Assembly (NCBI GenBank): GCA_001579985.1
Contig: LRSR01007913.1
Coordinates: forward strand, 124,001 to 188,000
Length of the DNA: 64,000 nt
Source: Hypsibius dujardini
Lineage: Eukaryota; Tardigrada; Eutardigrada; Parachela; Hypsibiidae
Reading direction: 5' to 3'
The position numbers were made by a program, and so were the translations under genes. Under the pieces are notes generated by a model. It saw only the letters and a program-made list of their open reading frames with translations, was not told the DNA's origin and searched no databases. This document shows positions 49,094 through 62,650 of the stretch, piece after piece (position 1 is the first letter of the stretch; every line of letters begins with the position of its first letter).

Positions 49094-51312
49094 ATTTTGC
49101 ACAATTTTTGTTGTTGATTCGCGTTAAGAAGGCTTTTATGGACAGTCGACGCTACACATTTTTTCTCCGTCATTGTAACTGAGTTTTTACATTGGTTTTT
49201 TTTCTAGCTGGAAGGGAATAAAATTATCGCAGTTGAACACAGCGCCAGTTTTTTTGAACTCAAGCAAACAGACATATAGAAAGGCAAACAGACCGAAGGA
49301 CAAACAGATAGACAGACAGAAATATGGATAGACCGACATAGAGAGATTTACAGAGACAGACAACGATAATTTTTCCAGGCCCATTTCAACCTGATGCCTA
49401 ACGCATCACCATTACGTCCTAACTCACTGTCTCTGACTGTCTATCTGTCTGTCTCCCCTTCGATCAAATATTCATTACTTGGGCAGTTACCTTTTCGTGT
49501 ACGCAATGGGCAGCTAGTAATGATTAACTAATGTTAACCAAACAAAGTGAGCAAACTCGAACTTGACATTGATTTGGATGAAATACGTTCCCGTAAAGTC
49601 ATAACTGAGAGCGATACGAGTTTCTCGTCCGATAAACTGTACATGTCATATCCATCCCCGTTAAGTGTCCGATCATGTAACAACATATCCAGGCAGAAAG
49701 GCAAGTCTACATGCAATGACATCACTGCAAACAGATCATCACTCCGGTAGTCCGGGTTGCAATACAGCGAAAAGCGATCCTTTGCAAACTGACGATCAAC
49801 CTGGTTCTGGATCGGCGCTATTAAACTTATGTTCACTGACCGGCACTCACACTCGCACACTGTTCCATTTCTTTACATTAGGGCGGGTCCGCCGGTGGAC
49901 ATCGCAGAGCACAATACCACTGCATGTGTGTGTCGGCGGCCTTCAATAATCTCTTGTCTTAATATCAATTTCGTCAAGTGCCATATAAAATCTATCCAGC
50001 ATGAACAGTTCTGTTGGCCTTAACCACGCCTATTGAAACAGGAGTTTTCAGCTGTTGTTTCAGCTGTTGTTTCATAAGGCATAAGGATTCATGAGGTTAC
50101 TTGTAAATTCGCCGGGTCCGCGCGGTAAATGTTTTTGAAGAAATCACGAATTTATTAATTCAGTTCATGAGATTCTAGATCCCATATCCTTTTTCATGTC
50201 GAGTGTAAATAAGCTGTAATATTTCTTCGGCTTTCAAGCCTGCATGTACTGTCCTGTCTGTGTGTCTATGTGTCTGTGTGTCTGTCTGCATGTCTTTTTA
50301 TCTGCCTTTCTGTCTGACAAACATTCGGCGAGCGAAAGGATCATCGGCCTGGTGCCCGAACTTTGCCAGACACGACAATGATATAAACAAAGTGATCATG
50401 GGGCAATCGGTCAAGTGGCCCGTGCAATAGGTTTTTGCGCCTTCCATTGTTTACATTTTTTTCCCCTTCTTGATAGACTTCTCCGTCGACAGGCAGACAG
50501 AAAAGTAAGCCGGTAATTTATAATCGCCCCGGTACTCGCCATCTCTTTATACACCAAAAACAGTAACGTCTCCAGCCGTGCTGTCTTGAGAGCTCAGCAG
50601 TTCAACGTACCTCTCGTCTTATAGTCCTCCGCTACAATAAATGCCTCGCAGTCTCAACCCTCATTACCAACCTGTGTGTTGCACCATATAATAATATTCC
50701 AAGTTCAAGTCACTGTGCATCCTATAATCCCTAGCGTCGTCGTCGTCGTCAGGGTACCCTCACCGACAACTCACTTTACCATGATGAGGGTTCCCCACGG
50801 ATGGTGATGGTGTTGAGGAGCCACTTTCAATCCGCTCTCTCTCTCCACGGCTCATACCTCTCAAGATGTGATTGTCACTTTTTCTCTCCCCCTGAGCTCT
50901 CTTGAGAATCATCTCGGTCCACACACTCTCGGTGGTATATACCGTTGTATCATCTTTAGGCACATCGCTTGACCGCGCGGCTCATTCCCACCTCCCGACG
51001 CAAACCAATCGGATTATCATACCTCTCTCTTTACTTCTTTTTAATCAATTCCTCCTTCTAGATTAATCAGAAATTCCAAATCTTGCAGCTTCTTTTCATA
51101 ATTTTTTGCCGCCATTTGTCTGCAAAGAAAGTGGTCCCTACACCTTGCCTCTACCGAAGGCACCAATCGGATTATCATATCTTTTTGGTTTATTTTTTTC
51201 CCTTCTCCTTGCGGACTGATGAGAGAATTTTAATTCTGACAATATTTCATAAATTTTGCCTCTGTTGATCAATAAAGACATCCCTGGACCTTGTCTGTGA
51301 AGCGGGTGGACC
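49094..51312. other. Intergenic between KANSL3 and the peroxidase
   Basis: After the KANSL3 3' end there are (ACAG)n/(CTGT)n tracts (about 49268-49362, 50245-50320). A minus-strand open frame at about 49534-49800 (reads in part FSLYCNPDYRSDDLF, LPFCLDMLLHDRTLNGDGY) looks protein-like but has no recognised family and no supporting context. The rest shows no gene. Confidence 0.45.
49217..49222 (+). terminator. Candidate polyadenylation signal of KANSL3
   Basis: AATAAA in GGGAATAAAATTATC, 124 bases after the stop codon. Confidence 0.6.
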
Positions 51313-54300
51313 ATGAAACGCCGGAAGCTCCCACCCTGCCACGCCGGCGTCTTCGTTCTGCTCTTTCTCGTCGACGGAGTAACTCTCCCTAGTTTTGCTC
51401 AAATGCCCTTGCAATCCACAGACATCCCCCCGTCGGGGATAAGGTTAACGAGTACGGGTCGGCCCCCGGCTGGGAACACCCAATACTTTGCTATCCTCTC
51501 ACGGACCTCCAAGTCACCCATTTCGAATGAAAAAAAGAGAAGCACGACGACAAAATTGCCGAATTTACGTATGAATTCGTCAAGGTCTAATTCCGGCTCC
51601 ATTGATGGAGGAGTGAGGAAATTTGAACCGACCTTTTCGGCGGCGGCGAAGCCGAGTCTCTTGAAGATTCGCGCATTTCCGGAGGACTTCGCCGCAAATG
51701 GGCATGCCTCGATGGAGGGGAATATGGTGATGCAGCCACAGCCGATTATTATGCCGTTGGGGAGTGTAAGGTCCTCCTCCGTAGTGAAGGACTCCTCCTT
51801 CGAGGTACCTTTGGGTGGGATTGGAATTAGCGTCAACGGTGGCGCGGCCATCGGGATGGGATTGAGTGCAGCTGGATCAGTGAACTACGTGACGGTGGAT
51901 GCTAACAGTAATGTCCCGCAAGTGGCGTACCAGTCAGCGGGCTCGCAATCCTACATGAAAAGGTCAGGAAAGAGGGTGTGAAACGACAGTTTGATACTTG
52001 GATTGACATGTACTAGACAACTTAAATAGCCATTAATATATTTATCTTCTCTTTCTATAGCAAAACCGATTTCACTGATTCCGAAATTTCTCAGAACATT
52101 TATTTTATTTTTCTTTAATTTCGTTTCATTTGCTGGGGATGGTATAAAATGCACATTTGATTTGATTTGGTTTAATTTTGATTTTGATTTGATTTTGTAA
52201 GTCACTTGATCATTTGGTTTTCATTTGACGCGACTGTAAAAAATTTCTCACTATTTTTTGGCACCTTTTTCTTGCGTAGTTGTACAGTGCTCTCCATACA
52301 AAGTTTATGAAAACGTTTTGTTTAAAGTATTTGTGAGAATGTCAAGTATGCCCATTAACATTAATCGAAAAAATAGGTAAATACAGTACAATCAATGTAC
52401 ATTGATTTCTTTTCACGTCACTCTTCCGCCCTTTTTGCCTAATAAAACAGAAATCAAATTTCAAACACGGTCGCGCATCCGACAATACTTTCAATTTTTT
52501 TTCATTAATATATAAATTTTATGTTGACAAAGATTTTTTGGTGCCAGTTAGCAGTTAAATTTCAGAGGGTGTTTGAAAAAAATGTATCGCAAATTTCAAT
52601 TTAATTGGCAATCCCATTGTTAACATAGTAGCTTTGGTTCAAAAGTTCGATGATGAATTTGTATTTGTGCCGGCAGGTTTGACCCAACGTTTGCACGTCC
52701 ATTCAAACTGACAAGAAACTAGGGATTTATATCATTTTTGGAGGAAACTGGACTTCAAAGTCAAATCAAAATCAAATGAATTTCAAATAAAAAACGAGCT
52801 CGATTTGATTTGATTTGAGTTTGAAACACTTGGCACTTGATGCTATTTCTTCATTTTTAATGCTTTTAAATAATTTAAAAAATAAAGAATCCTAGCAAGA
52901 TTTGTGTGCTTGTTAGAAATGTAGATGTCCATTGTTTTGTGAGTAGCACACTATAACAGAGCCATAAGGACGCTACAAATTCATTACACTTGAGTTGATA
53001 AATGTTCTCTCGATATACAGATACCCTCATGCCCATCGTTCCCCGGTAGAACTACCTCCGCTCCAGCCGGCGGAACTGAAACAACGCGCCGGGCTCGCCC
53101 TGGAAAGGGTCGATCAACTGTTCAACCGAATCGAACCGGAAATCCTGAAACACTGTACGGGTCCCCATGCGTGTCCAACGAACTTTCGGATTGGGCTGTT
53201 TCAATTTACATGTTTTTTGTTCGTCTATTTCGTCGCTCATTGTATTGATTTTCCCACAGCCAGCAAAACAAACGCGTCAACCTCGCTGCACTCCACCGTT
53301 GGCCGGTCAAACACCCGCGCCAAGCTGCTCTCCCGGTCCGCGCTCATCGCGCTGGACATCTCCAAAGGCCTCGCTCAAGAGTAAGAATAATGTGTAGGGC
53401 CTTCCCTTTCTTGTTGGGTCTCTCTCTTCTAAAGAGCGGATTGATTTGACAGCTGAGTGCATGATGCATGCAGTGAAATACGCTGTGCACAATAATTAAG
53501 TTTTAATAGCTTATTAACACTAGCAGATCGCACAGTACGAACAATACAAAATAGCACTCAGCACAAAATAAATAACTTTTATTTCCTCATGCGACTATTT
53601 TTATGATTAATTTCGACCAATTATGGCACACCTAAATTGTGTTAAATATGAGAAAAGTACAACCAGTACCGGTTAATTATACGGCCGAAACGAGGTTGAA
53701 GCAACCGGGCTCATTTTGTGTTTAAAAATTACATCATCATGTACGGGTGTGATTCCTGTTGACCCGTGCGGTCATCCGTCCGTATTTGCATGGATGCCAG
53801 GTCGAGCGCGAATGGAGGTGGTGTGCTTTGTGTTGTAAAGAGGGTACTTTGTATATTGATATGTCTTTTTTGTTTTGTTTTGTCTTGTTTAGCTACCACT
53901 TATCCCGTGAGCAGCTACAGTACGGCCTGCCGCAGCTCAACATTTACTCCACCGTCCTTGGGGATGTTTGCGTGGCGCCGCCCGTTGCGCCGTGCTCCTG
54001 CAAGCCCGGCAAGTTCCGGGAGATTGACGGGTTCTGCAACAACCCCTACCATCCGGAATGGGGCCGCTCCTTCACCCCCTTTCAGCGTTTCCTCCCGCCG
54101 CTCTACGAAGACGGTCAGTCCAGATATGCTGATAGAGAAACCAAATGAATTTCGCAATATATTTATAAAAATTATGTATACTTTCAAAAATATATTGGAA
54201 AAGTTATATTACAAAAATATATATGAGAAAATTATATTACAAAACTGTATGGGAAAAATTATGTATACTTACAAAAAATATATTTTAGAAATATGTTATA

Positions 54301-57300
54301 GAAAGTATCAAATTAAAAAAAATAAAAAATTTAAAAAACCCGAAATTAGAAGTCACTGGTCTAAGGTAGCGGTTTCTCGATGATCATTTTCCTAGTACCA
54401 CACGTCTGCAGTAATAATTCCTTCGGTTGTTTTATTTCATTACCAATACTAGTATCAAATGCTCAAGTCATTGTGTCTTCTGGTGTTGAAAATTGCGAAT
54501 AAACTGTCTAAATGAATATGGATGGCCACTGATTCCTAGACGATCTGGGTGAATGAGCAAACATCAAAGTATTCCAAAAGCTACTACTTGCTAGACTAGT
54601 CTTTTTAATGTATTTCACTTTGAATAAATAAATAAATTTAAATCCAGCGCCAATGTTTATTTAAATAAAAAACTTACTTTATTCAAAGAAAAGCCACATT
54701 TTCAGCACTTGAAACAATATTTTAAATAAAATATCCTAATATTCAAAGTAGATTTCCTGAGTTTAAATGCATTGTACGAGTAGTTTTTAAATATCGATTT
54801 CTCTGAGTGTGAATTTAAATAAAATATGAATTTATATACTATTTAAAATGAAAAGTCGCATGAATTGAAGTATCATTGAATTACATTTTAATAACACTGC
54901 TAGACCTGCACTCACACACATCCCTGACAGTGGAATATGTTTTTTATGTTTAGGAATCGAAGCGCCACGAGCCCACTCCATAACGGGTAATGTTCTGCCG
55001 AGCGCTCGTCTAGTCTCGTCTGTCTTGCACCCGGACGTCGATCGGCCTCACTGTCACTACACCTTACTTTTGATGCACTTTGGCCAGGTACGCCTTAAGC
55101 TTACGCATCTCTCCCCATGCCGGGACTCAAGCATCTCATGATACGGCTTACTTGATACGAGGTATGAGGGAAGGGCCCTGGAATGGGCCACCGGGCGGCA
55201 GGGGGCGCGCTGTCGCAAATTAATAGAAAACAGATGAGTCACCGCAGTCAGCGACCTCTATAGTGAACTTTTTTCAACCTGACCAATCAAGTTCGTTTTC
55301 TAAACATCTTCCCACAACTTTTTTTCATATCTGATAAGCGTTTCACCGGGTTATTAATTATTTTCTGTCGTTTAGGATCTTAGTGATAGCCAAAACTTTT
55401 GTGGAAGTTGTGATTCCAGGGTGGCCCATTCCAGGGTACGAGAAAAACAAGTGGCCCATTCCAGTTCCCTTACCTCATACTTTCAAAGTTGTAAACAAAT
55501 ACTTTGAACTAAATACCTAAATACAATAAACTAAATAACTCAAATTTGAGACACTTATCGAAAACCTATTGAAAATGGAAATAAATTTTTGTTATTCTTA
55601 AGGGGCACCCGGCGTTTTGTTTTAAGTTTGAAATCCATGACAGGCTGCTGAATGCGTTAGCACGGAATATAGATTCGCAACTCCACTCACTATTTGCTAT
55701 CAAACTATCCTCAATTTACAAACTTTTTCGTTTCCATTGTGTTTCAAAAAACCTGCTCCTTTTCTCCCATTTGGACATTCTTCTGAAAATTTTACTAGAC
55801 TAATTTTGTCATATATACTACGTATTGGACAGTTTCGATAGGTATGCGGATTCGTTACACCTAAAAAGCAGCGTTTCTGTCTACAGTATCTACCGGTAGT
55901 CACAAAGCAAAAGTGAAAAAACTCGGCGACACAATTTTATCCCATCCCAAAATGAGAAATTTGCGAAGGTTTCTGGTAATTTCTATCTCGCTAGACTGGA
56001 TAAACTACAAAGCTGAGTTTTGAGTGTGAACAATTTTTACTATTAGAAAATTATCCAAAAAGTCCAAACTTTAATTAATCCAACGAAATTAGTCTAATAA
56101 AGTTGTCAAAAAAATGTCCAAATGGGATAAGGAGACCGGCTTGCCATAAAACAAGAATAAAATCATAAAAAAATTAATTTTTTCAAGTAAATAAAATGAT
56201 AATAATTCAGAAAATAACGGTAACTGAGAAATAATTTGACTCTTCAGTTCATGGATCACGACATCAACCACACCCCAGCGACCACCTTGACCGGGTACGG
56301 CAAAGCCGCCAACATCCAGTGCTGCGATGTGCCGTACGGGCTCCCGGCCCACCCGGCCTGCTTCCCCATTGAGATACCATACAGCGACCCCTACTATTCC
56401 AAATACAGCCTCAAGTGTATGAATTTTGTGAGGTCAGAAGCAGCGCCCCAGCCGGGCTGCTCGTTGGGTCCGCGGGAGCAGCTGAATCAACTGACCAGCT
56501 ATTTGGACGCCAGTCAGATTTACGGCAACACATACGAAGATATGAAGAATATCCGGTCGTATCAGTATGGGCGATTACGGACCGTCTTTGTGGATTACTG
56601 CCACAAGGATGTGCTGCCGCCGGATCTGGAGACCTCTGACTGCCCCGGGGCGAACGCCACGTTGCCATGCTTCCGCGCGGGAGACAGTCGTGTCAATGAG
56701 AATACAGGTCAGGGCGAGGGATTTATATTCCGACGCTTCTTTAGATGATTTTGTTTTGATTTAAACTGCAGACTATTTAACTATTAATTATTGGGTGCCA
56801 CCATAGTCCCTCCTATGCACCCCCTGCACTATTTTTACCCCCTTTTCCCAAATAATGTAACCTTTATTTTAGTTTAATTTAGTTTGTTAACGTTAGTTAA
56901 TTAAATTTCATATGAGATGGACATCTCAGGTTATTAGAAATCTCAGCTGGAAGTGCCAATTTATTAGGGATGCCATTCCAATCGACTTTAATTTAGATTA
57001 AGCATTTGCTCGGCGAGCAAATGCTTAAATCGCTTAAAAAATGCTTAAATCGCTTATTGAGACAAAAACCTTTACTACAGTTTAGAATTTGTAAAATAAA
57101 ATAGAGAAAAAAATATTTTGGTGATTATCATTTTATTGTTCGCTAGTTATCCAATTTTAAGAGTTTAGGGTCTTTTGGTAATTAAAATATTTTCCCTAGT
57201 TTTAGTCGAAATTAGGTCACTAATTCTAGTTGTTTCGTTTAAGCTTTTTCCATTTAAATTTAGAAACTAAAACTTTTTAGTTTAAACTAGTTTAGTTTTG

Positions 57301-60078
57301 TCAGTTAATTACAAAATTAAAGCCAAGAAATTACTATATGCTATAGTTTGGTTTTTTTGTTTAGTTTAGTTTTCCTACTGCGCCAGTGCTCGATCCAATC
57401 TAAACCCAAAGAATAGTTGATCTCATCGATGCGATTTTTTAATTTAATCTAACCTTATTGACCTAGACAAGCATTAATTAATTTAATATTATTTTGTCTC
57501 TCAATTATATGTTGTTAATAGGGCTCGCAACGTTACACACCATTTTCACACGAGAGCACAACCGTATAGCCGACGAGCTGTACTACCTCAATCCATATTG
57601 GGACGACGAACGGCTCTTCCAGGAGGCGCGCAAAATTCTCGGCGCTATGCTCCAACATATCCTTTATAACGAATGGCTCCCACTCGTCCTTGGGAAGGAT
57701 GTCATGTACCAGAATGACCTTCTACCCCAACCGGTGGGGTACTATGGCGGATACGACCGAGAAATCAACCCTACCATTGCTAACGTCTTCGCCACTGCAG
57801 CTCTACGGTATTACTAACATGATAAAAAAATAAACGAAATAAATGTACGTGTTGAGATGTCTTTTCTGAATAGATTCTCGAGTATTGTCACGAATTAATT
57901 CAATATACTGTTTTATTAGTACTAAGGCTTACTATTATTATTTACCATCACTATATACTATTACTATTACTACTACTTCTACTATTATTAACTATTACTA
58001 CTTAATTTACTTTTATTTCAATATACTATTTTTCTCCATATGCTGCAATTTAGTAATATTACTATTAATATTAATTTAAAATAATTTCAAGCATGTTTTA
58101 ATATATTAAAATAATCAAAATGTTATTTTAGAGGAGCATTAACATGTTTTAATCATCTTTGTAAGCAATATGTAAAAAATGGTACATAAAAAGCTGAATG
58201 AGATAAGCCTACAGTTGTGCACCACGCTGTGAAAACTAATTCTCAAAATAACAGTTTCTTTTGTCTTGGATTTATGGGAAAAACGCCAGCATTTCTTCCT
58301 CCTCCCTTACAGGTTTGGCCACACTCTCATCCCGTCCTGGTTCCGGTTCTTCAACAAACACCACGAGTATATCGGGCAGAAACAGCTGCGAGACGCTTTT
58401 TTCAAGCCCTATCCCCTGTACCAACCGGGTGTGATTGACATGTATCTGTTGGGGATGATTAACGACAACATCCAGAAACGGGACAGCTTCATTACCAGCG
58501 AGGTGACGGAGCATTTGTTTGAAAACATCCCGTACGCGCATGGCGTAGATTTGGCGGCAATCAATGTCCAGCGTGGCCGTGATCACGGTATGGCAAATGA
58601 ATTTGAGATAAAATTTCGCCAAAAACAAGGTTTAGATTTAGTCAGCAATAAAATAAATGTTATTAATCATCACTAATATTGTACTAATTTACAAAAATAC
58701 AGCAGAGGCATTCTGCGTTGCTCATCTGAAAATCATGACTTGCATGTCGTGCAGGTATTCCGCCCTACAATGCCTGGAGGGAATTTTGCGGCCTGCCGAA
58801 AGCGTATACGTTTGACGATTTGAAGGACGTCATGCGGTCGGAAATTGTGGAACGCCTCAAGACGGTCTACGAGTAAGTATTCAACTCAGAAAGACACTTT
58901 TCCGGGGATATACACGTATTCGCATGTGAAATATTATTTGATTATTCATTTTTTTATTTGTGTTCAAAGGAACGTGGACGATATCGATCTGGTGAGTATC
59001 ATCGTGTATCCTTATTACCTGTAAAATTGGAGTCTTACAACTGTAATAAAGTACTAGCTACTAGAAAATTTGATTACGCGATTGCAGAAATAATTCAAGG
59101 AAATCTAACATTACCGTAGCCGTATCAGATAATCTTCTCTGCAATATATGTCGTGGCGCACTTTTTTCACATTTATTTGGCATTCCCTATGATAGTTGAA
59201 ACTGATGTCTTGTCTTAATTATTGGGTAGTTTCCGGCCGGGATCGCCGAAGAACCCCTCCACGACGGTTTGCTCGGTCCGACCTTCACCTGCATCCTGAC
59301 CAAGCAGTTTGTGCATTTGAAACGGGGTGACCGCTTCTGGTACGAGAACGACATACAGCCACAGGCATTCACTCCTGGTAAGACTTTCTAGCGATCACTA
59401 GCACGTCAGCTTGCCATAAACATAGATTGATATACTATTCTAAGGATACATGGTATAGGCGGGAGAAGGTCTAAAAATAATCTGGCTAATTGTTGACAGA
59501 TCAACTGCGGGAGATCAGGAGAAGCAATATTGCCCGTGTCATCTGTGATAATTCCGATGATGTGGAGACGATTCAGCCGCACGCCTTCCTCCATGTACTT
59601 CCGACAGTGTAAGATACAAGTATACGTTGTTTTAAAGGACTGGCCTTGCGGACAACCGAATGTGGAGAGTTAGTCTGGGATCCATTAAGTCTCAGTTTAC
59701 GTATCGGACTAGTTACACGTAGAATCTACACTATCACATACAAGCAGAGGTGTAACGGACTTTTCCGGGAGAGGCTGTTTAGCAAGGGGGGGGGGACAGT
59801 TCTTATGAAAAAAAGTTAAATATCGCTCCCCCGCGGCGCCCGAATTAATTAAGGGGGGCACTCGCCCTAGTGCCCCTCTTATGCCTCTACATACAAGAAG
59901 TGCAACCTAGAAAAAATAATTTCCTTTTGTAGAAATGAGAGAGTACCTTGTAAAGGTCCTTTTTTGCCAAGGATAGACTTGTCGGCATGGAAAGAAGGTA
60001 TGCGATTGGTATACTGTATGTGTTATCGTGCTGACGACTTACTAATTACTGCTTTCAATCGGATTGTTTATTCTGCCA

Positions 60079-60111
<33 letters not shown>

Positions 60112-60347
60112 TTCTGTTTGTCTGTCTGCCACCTACCTTTTATCTGTTTGGTATCTGTCTCAATCAGTTTACTTGTCTGTCTGTCGAAGGGTATTGATGT
60201 CTGGAACGTGATTTATCGAAAAATTAAAGTGCACGGTTGGTTCTTCTTTCAGTTCCAAGGGAAACAGCAGACCTCAAAGGCGCAATTCACGAGGCCGTTC
60301 AGGAAGTAGTCTCGCCCCGAGGCGGCGCTGGCGACTACAAAAAATGA
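51313..60347 (+). CDS. Secreted animal heme peroxidase (peroxinectin/chorion-peroxidase type)
   Basis: Fourteen exons join in frame: 51313-51962, 53021-53154, 53260-53380, 53893-54113, 54954-55087, 56248-56707, 57522-57807, 58313-58587, 58755-58872, 58970-58991, 59230-59377, 59500-59608, 59933-59997 and 60253-60347, giving 945 residues. A signal peptide ([17 protein letters not shown]) is followed by about 190 residues of Ser/Gly/Pro-rich, poorly ordered sequence. The peroxidase domain runs from about 355 to 915. It keeps distal HFGQFMDHD (417-425, His424), [26 protein letters not shown], proximal His672 in [27 protein letters not shown] and the end NERVPC...DLSAWKE. A short extra tail ends AGDYKK. 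It should oxidise halides or phenols with H2O2 outside the cell, for example in cuticle or eggshell cross-linking or immunity. The exact subtype is uncertain. Confidence 0.93.
52145..52840 (+). mobile_element. Dispersed repeat with GATTT/CAAATC ends, copy 2, in peroxidase intron 1
   Basis: Collinear with the reverse complement of 36725-37262. It starts with a run of TTTGATTT words (52156-52200) and ends with runs in the opposite sense followed by the same sense (52755-52820), so the ends behave as inverted, tandem-repeat-like termini. Non-coding. Confidence 0.65.
54114..54953. other. AT-rich peroxidase intron
   Basis: Very AT-rich, with AAAATTATGTATACTTACAAAA-like near-direct repeats at 54165-54275 (shown here only in part) and many TTTAAATAAA words at 54600-54850. 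No gene. Confidence 0.6.
55162..55490. mobile_element. TIR element, copy B of the GTATGAGG family, in peroxidase intron
   Basis: The better-preserved copy: it starts GTATGAGGGAAGGGCCCTGG and ends with CCATTCCAG..CCCTTACCTCATAC, about 329 bp. It matches 4269-4618 along its length. It lies in the intron between peroxidase exons 5 and 6. Non-autonomous. Confidence 0.88.
60078..60132. repeat. (CTGT)n microsatellite in last peroxidase intron
   Basis: About a dozen copies of CTGT with few interruptions. Confidence 0.95.
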
Positions 60348-60902
60348 CCAACTCCTTTTTCGATCCTGCCAAATTCGTTGACTTTCTTCTTTTGCCTCTC
60401 GTTTGTTTCTTCACGCGCCGCTGCGAGTTCACATATCAAAGCTTCAAATTTCTGGTTCGTGCCTGTATACAGTCAAAGCATGCAAAGTTGTTTGTTTTTT
60501 TTACGACACATCCCTCAAATCGAAAATTAAGAATACAAAAAAAAGGAGCAGTGCAAAATGCAGAGACAGGCAAGTGGGAAAAAACAACAGTTTGCTAATT
60601 GTCTGTAGCAGTAGGAAATTTCCATGAAGAAAACAAATGCATGCGTAGACTGAAAGCTGGTATCGTTGAGCGGACTTTAGAGAGAGAGAAAGATCGTCAG
60701 CTGATGGGCATAAAAAAACGCTTCCCGGAACCTGCAACACAGAGGAAGATAGGACTAAGTGATTGGTAATGATTGTCAATCTCACTATCTCAAGGTCGCG
60801 AAGAATAGAAAAAAAATAAAACCCCCAGTGCGGGCAATACGGGCATCGGCGTACTTACACACAACAAAGAATGAGTCACACAGACACGAAGACAACTTCC
60901 GA
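60348..60902. other. Tail-to-tail 3' region of the peroxidase and the 257-aa gene
   Basis: Likely overlapping 3' untranslated regions. AATAAA at 60815-60820 could serve the peroxidase. A plus-strand open frame at 60611-60769 after a GTAGCAG (reads RRLKAGIVERTLEREKDRQ) is unexplained but does not fit the peroxidase frame. Confidence 0.45.
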
Positions 60903-62650
60903 TTACGATGACGGGATGGAGAAGTCATTGGTGATCTTGTTGAACTGGATGTCGCTGAGCTGGCGCTTCAGAGTGTGCACTTGCTCCACCAACTGGTCTC
61001 GCCTGTGGTGGAATAGAATTGAACAAGCTACTGTAATTGTCTGGCGAGTGCTAAACATACATTCGTCAAAGTTAAAAGATAGGCAGGCAGACATCAAGAC
61101 AACCAGGCAGCAAACAGATACAGACAGTCAAATGATCAGATAAACATAAAGTCACACATCTAGGCAAACATACATGGATAGGCAGGCAAATATACATACA
61201 TTAAGACAGACAGTTAGAGAGGACAGGCAAACAGACAGACATCTATAGTGGGAATATCCTGAGAACAGTATTGGGACAACAACGCAAACATAATGTAATC
61301 CCAAGATAGTCCACTAGCATTAAGCGGCGGCGGAGATTCAGTCGTCAGATAAAGCCCTGCCCTTTGCATAGACTGAAGTCCGGACGAAAAGAAAAAGGTG
61401 CAACGGTCAACCAGCCGATGCCGAAGCAAATCATGAGCAAGTTAAACGAGAACACAAAATTCTTAGAGACTAAAAAACGGCAGGCAGACCGATTTAGTAA
61501 TCTTGAACTGCGCAAGATAAGTACTTGGCAAGCCGAGATAGGCAGACAGAGACATGTAGACAGTTAGGCAGACACGACCAGAACACAGATGATATTTAGG
61601 ACATACCGTTTTCGTCTGGACTCTTGACAGGGAGAGAGAGAGACAAACAAATAAACAGACAGATAGTCAGACGGACAAACAGACAATATAAGACAGACAA
61701 ACTGGCAGACAGGCAGGCAGACAGACAGAAAAGCAGACGGCCAAACAGATACACACTATAAAAACTGTAGATCGAATCGCAAACGAACAGACAAGATAGG
61801 AAAGTTTGTTTGGCACTTACTCCCCCTCGATGGCATCCTTTTGCTTGACCACTCCGTCGAGAATCTGCGTGATTCCATTGGTGTAGCTGCTGTCAGCCAA
61901 TTTCTGCTTCTCATTGCCGAACCACTCAATCAGCGCCTTCCAGAGGATGTAGGGTGTTACGTACTTGAGAAACTCAATGTCCAGGATCCACGGCACCAGG
62001 TCGTTCTGCACAGGCTCCAGCACACTCCACAGCTTCGGCCCGACAGTCACCTGAAAATTTAACATCAATCACACAGGCATCAGTGGCTTCAAATCAAACC
62101 TTCGCAACGCTTGAATTAATGATTTTTAAGGACAGCAACTTAAAAAGTAGCATGGGAAGTTAAAATCAGCACAAAAATGTCTGAAAGTCCCCCCCTTCTG
62201 ACTGACCTGGAAGTTGGTGAAGGTCTCACTCTGCAGCAGCAGATCCAGCTTCCGCACAATCCAAATACGCTGATAGCCGAAGCCGTTCTGGCCTCCATTT
62301 CCGTTGCCGGCGCTGTTGTGCGTGGCGCCGTTGCCGTTGCCGCTAATGCTAACGCCGCCATTTTCTCCCGTCCCCGCGAAGACCGGCACGCCGCCCTTGA
62401 TGATGAAGCCGTCCTGGTGAGAGTCGTCGACGAGGCGATGCCATAGCATATACGGCACCAGGAAGGACCACTGCACCAGTTTCTGGAAGATCTTAATGGC
62501 GGCAGTCAGGGGAAAGAAGAAGATGCGGACGGGCAGGGGCGCCTCCTTGTACTGATTCTCCAACGCAGTGTCATTGTTCTTGTCGCGGCTGAACTTGTCC
62601 CGCAGAAAGCGCTCCATGCCGAGGATGCCGTTGTTGAGGATGGAGACCAT
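60903..62650 (-). CDS. Unrecognised 257-residue protein with C-terminal coiled coil
   Basis: Three exons (62207-62650, 61821-62050, 60903-61002) join in frame from ATG to stop. Residues 1-50 are basic and start MVSILNNGILGMERFLRDKF. A hydrophobic stretch (RIFFFPLTAAIKIFQKLVQW, SFLVPYMLWHRLVDD) follows. Then comes a Gly/Asn run of about 35 residues (NGNGATHNSAGNGNGG), then IWIVRKLDLLLQSETFTNFQ, WILDIEFLKYVTPYILWKAL and a heptad-like end ERDQLVEQVHTLKRQLSDIQ. Aromatic-rich, Trp-rich helices suggest membrane association, perhaps on one face rather than spanning. I do not recognise a family. Exon joins are exact, so the gene is likely real. It faces the peroxidase tail to tail. Confidence 0.72.
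61075..61780. repeat. (ACAG)n-rich intron of the 257-aa gene
   Basis: Much of the intron is imperfect ACAG/CAGG/AGAC runs, strongest at about 61640-61745. Confidence 0.85.

Noticed and set aside
60253-60598. Alternative frame continuing past the peroxidase tail
   Set aside because: Frame phase after the exon NERVPC...DLSAWKE requires the frame ending at 60347, which also gives a sensible short tail.
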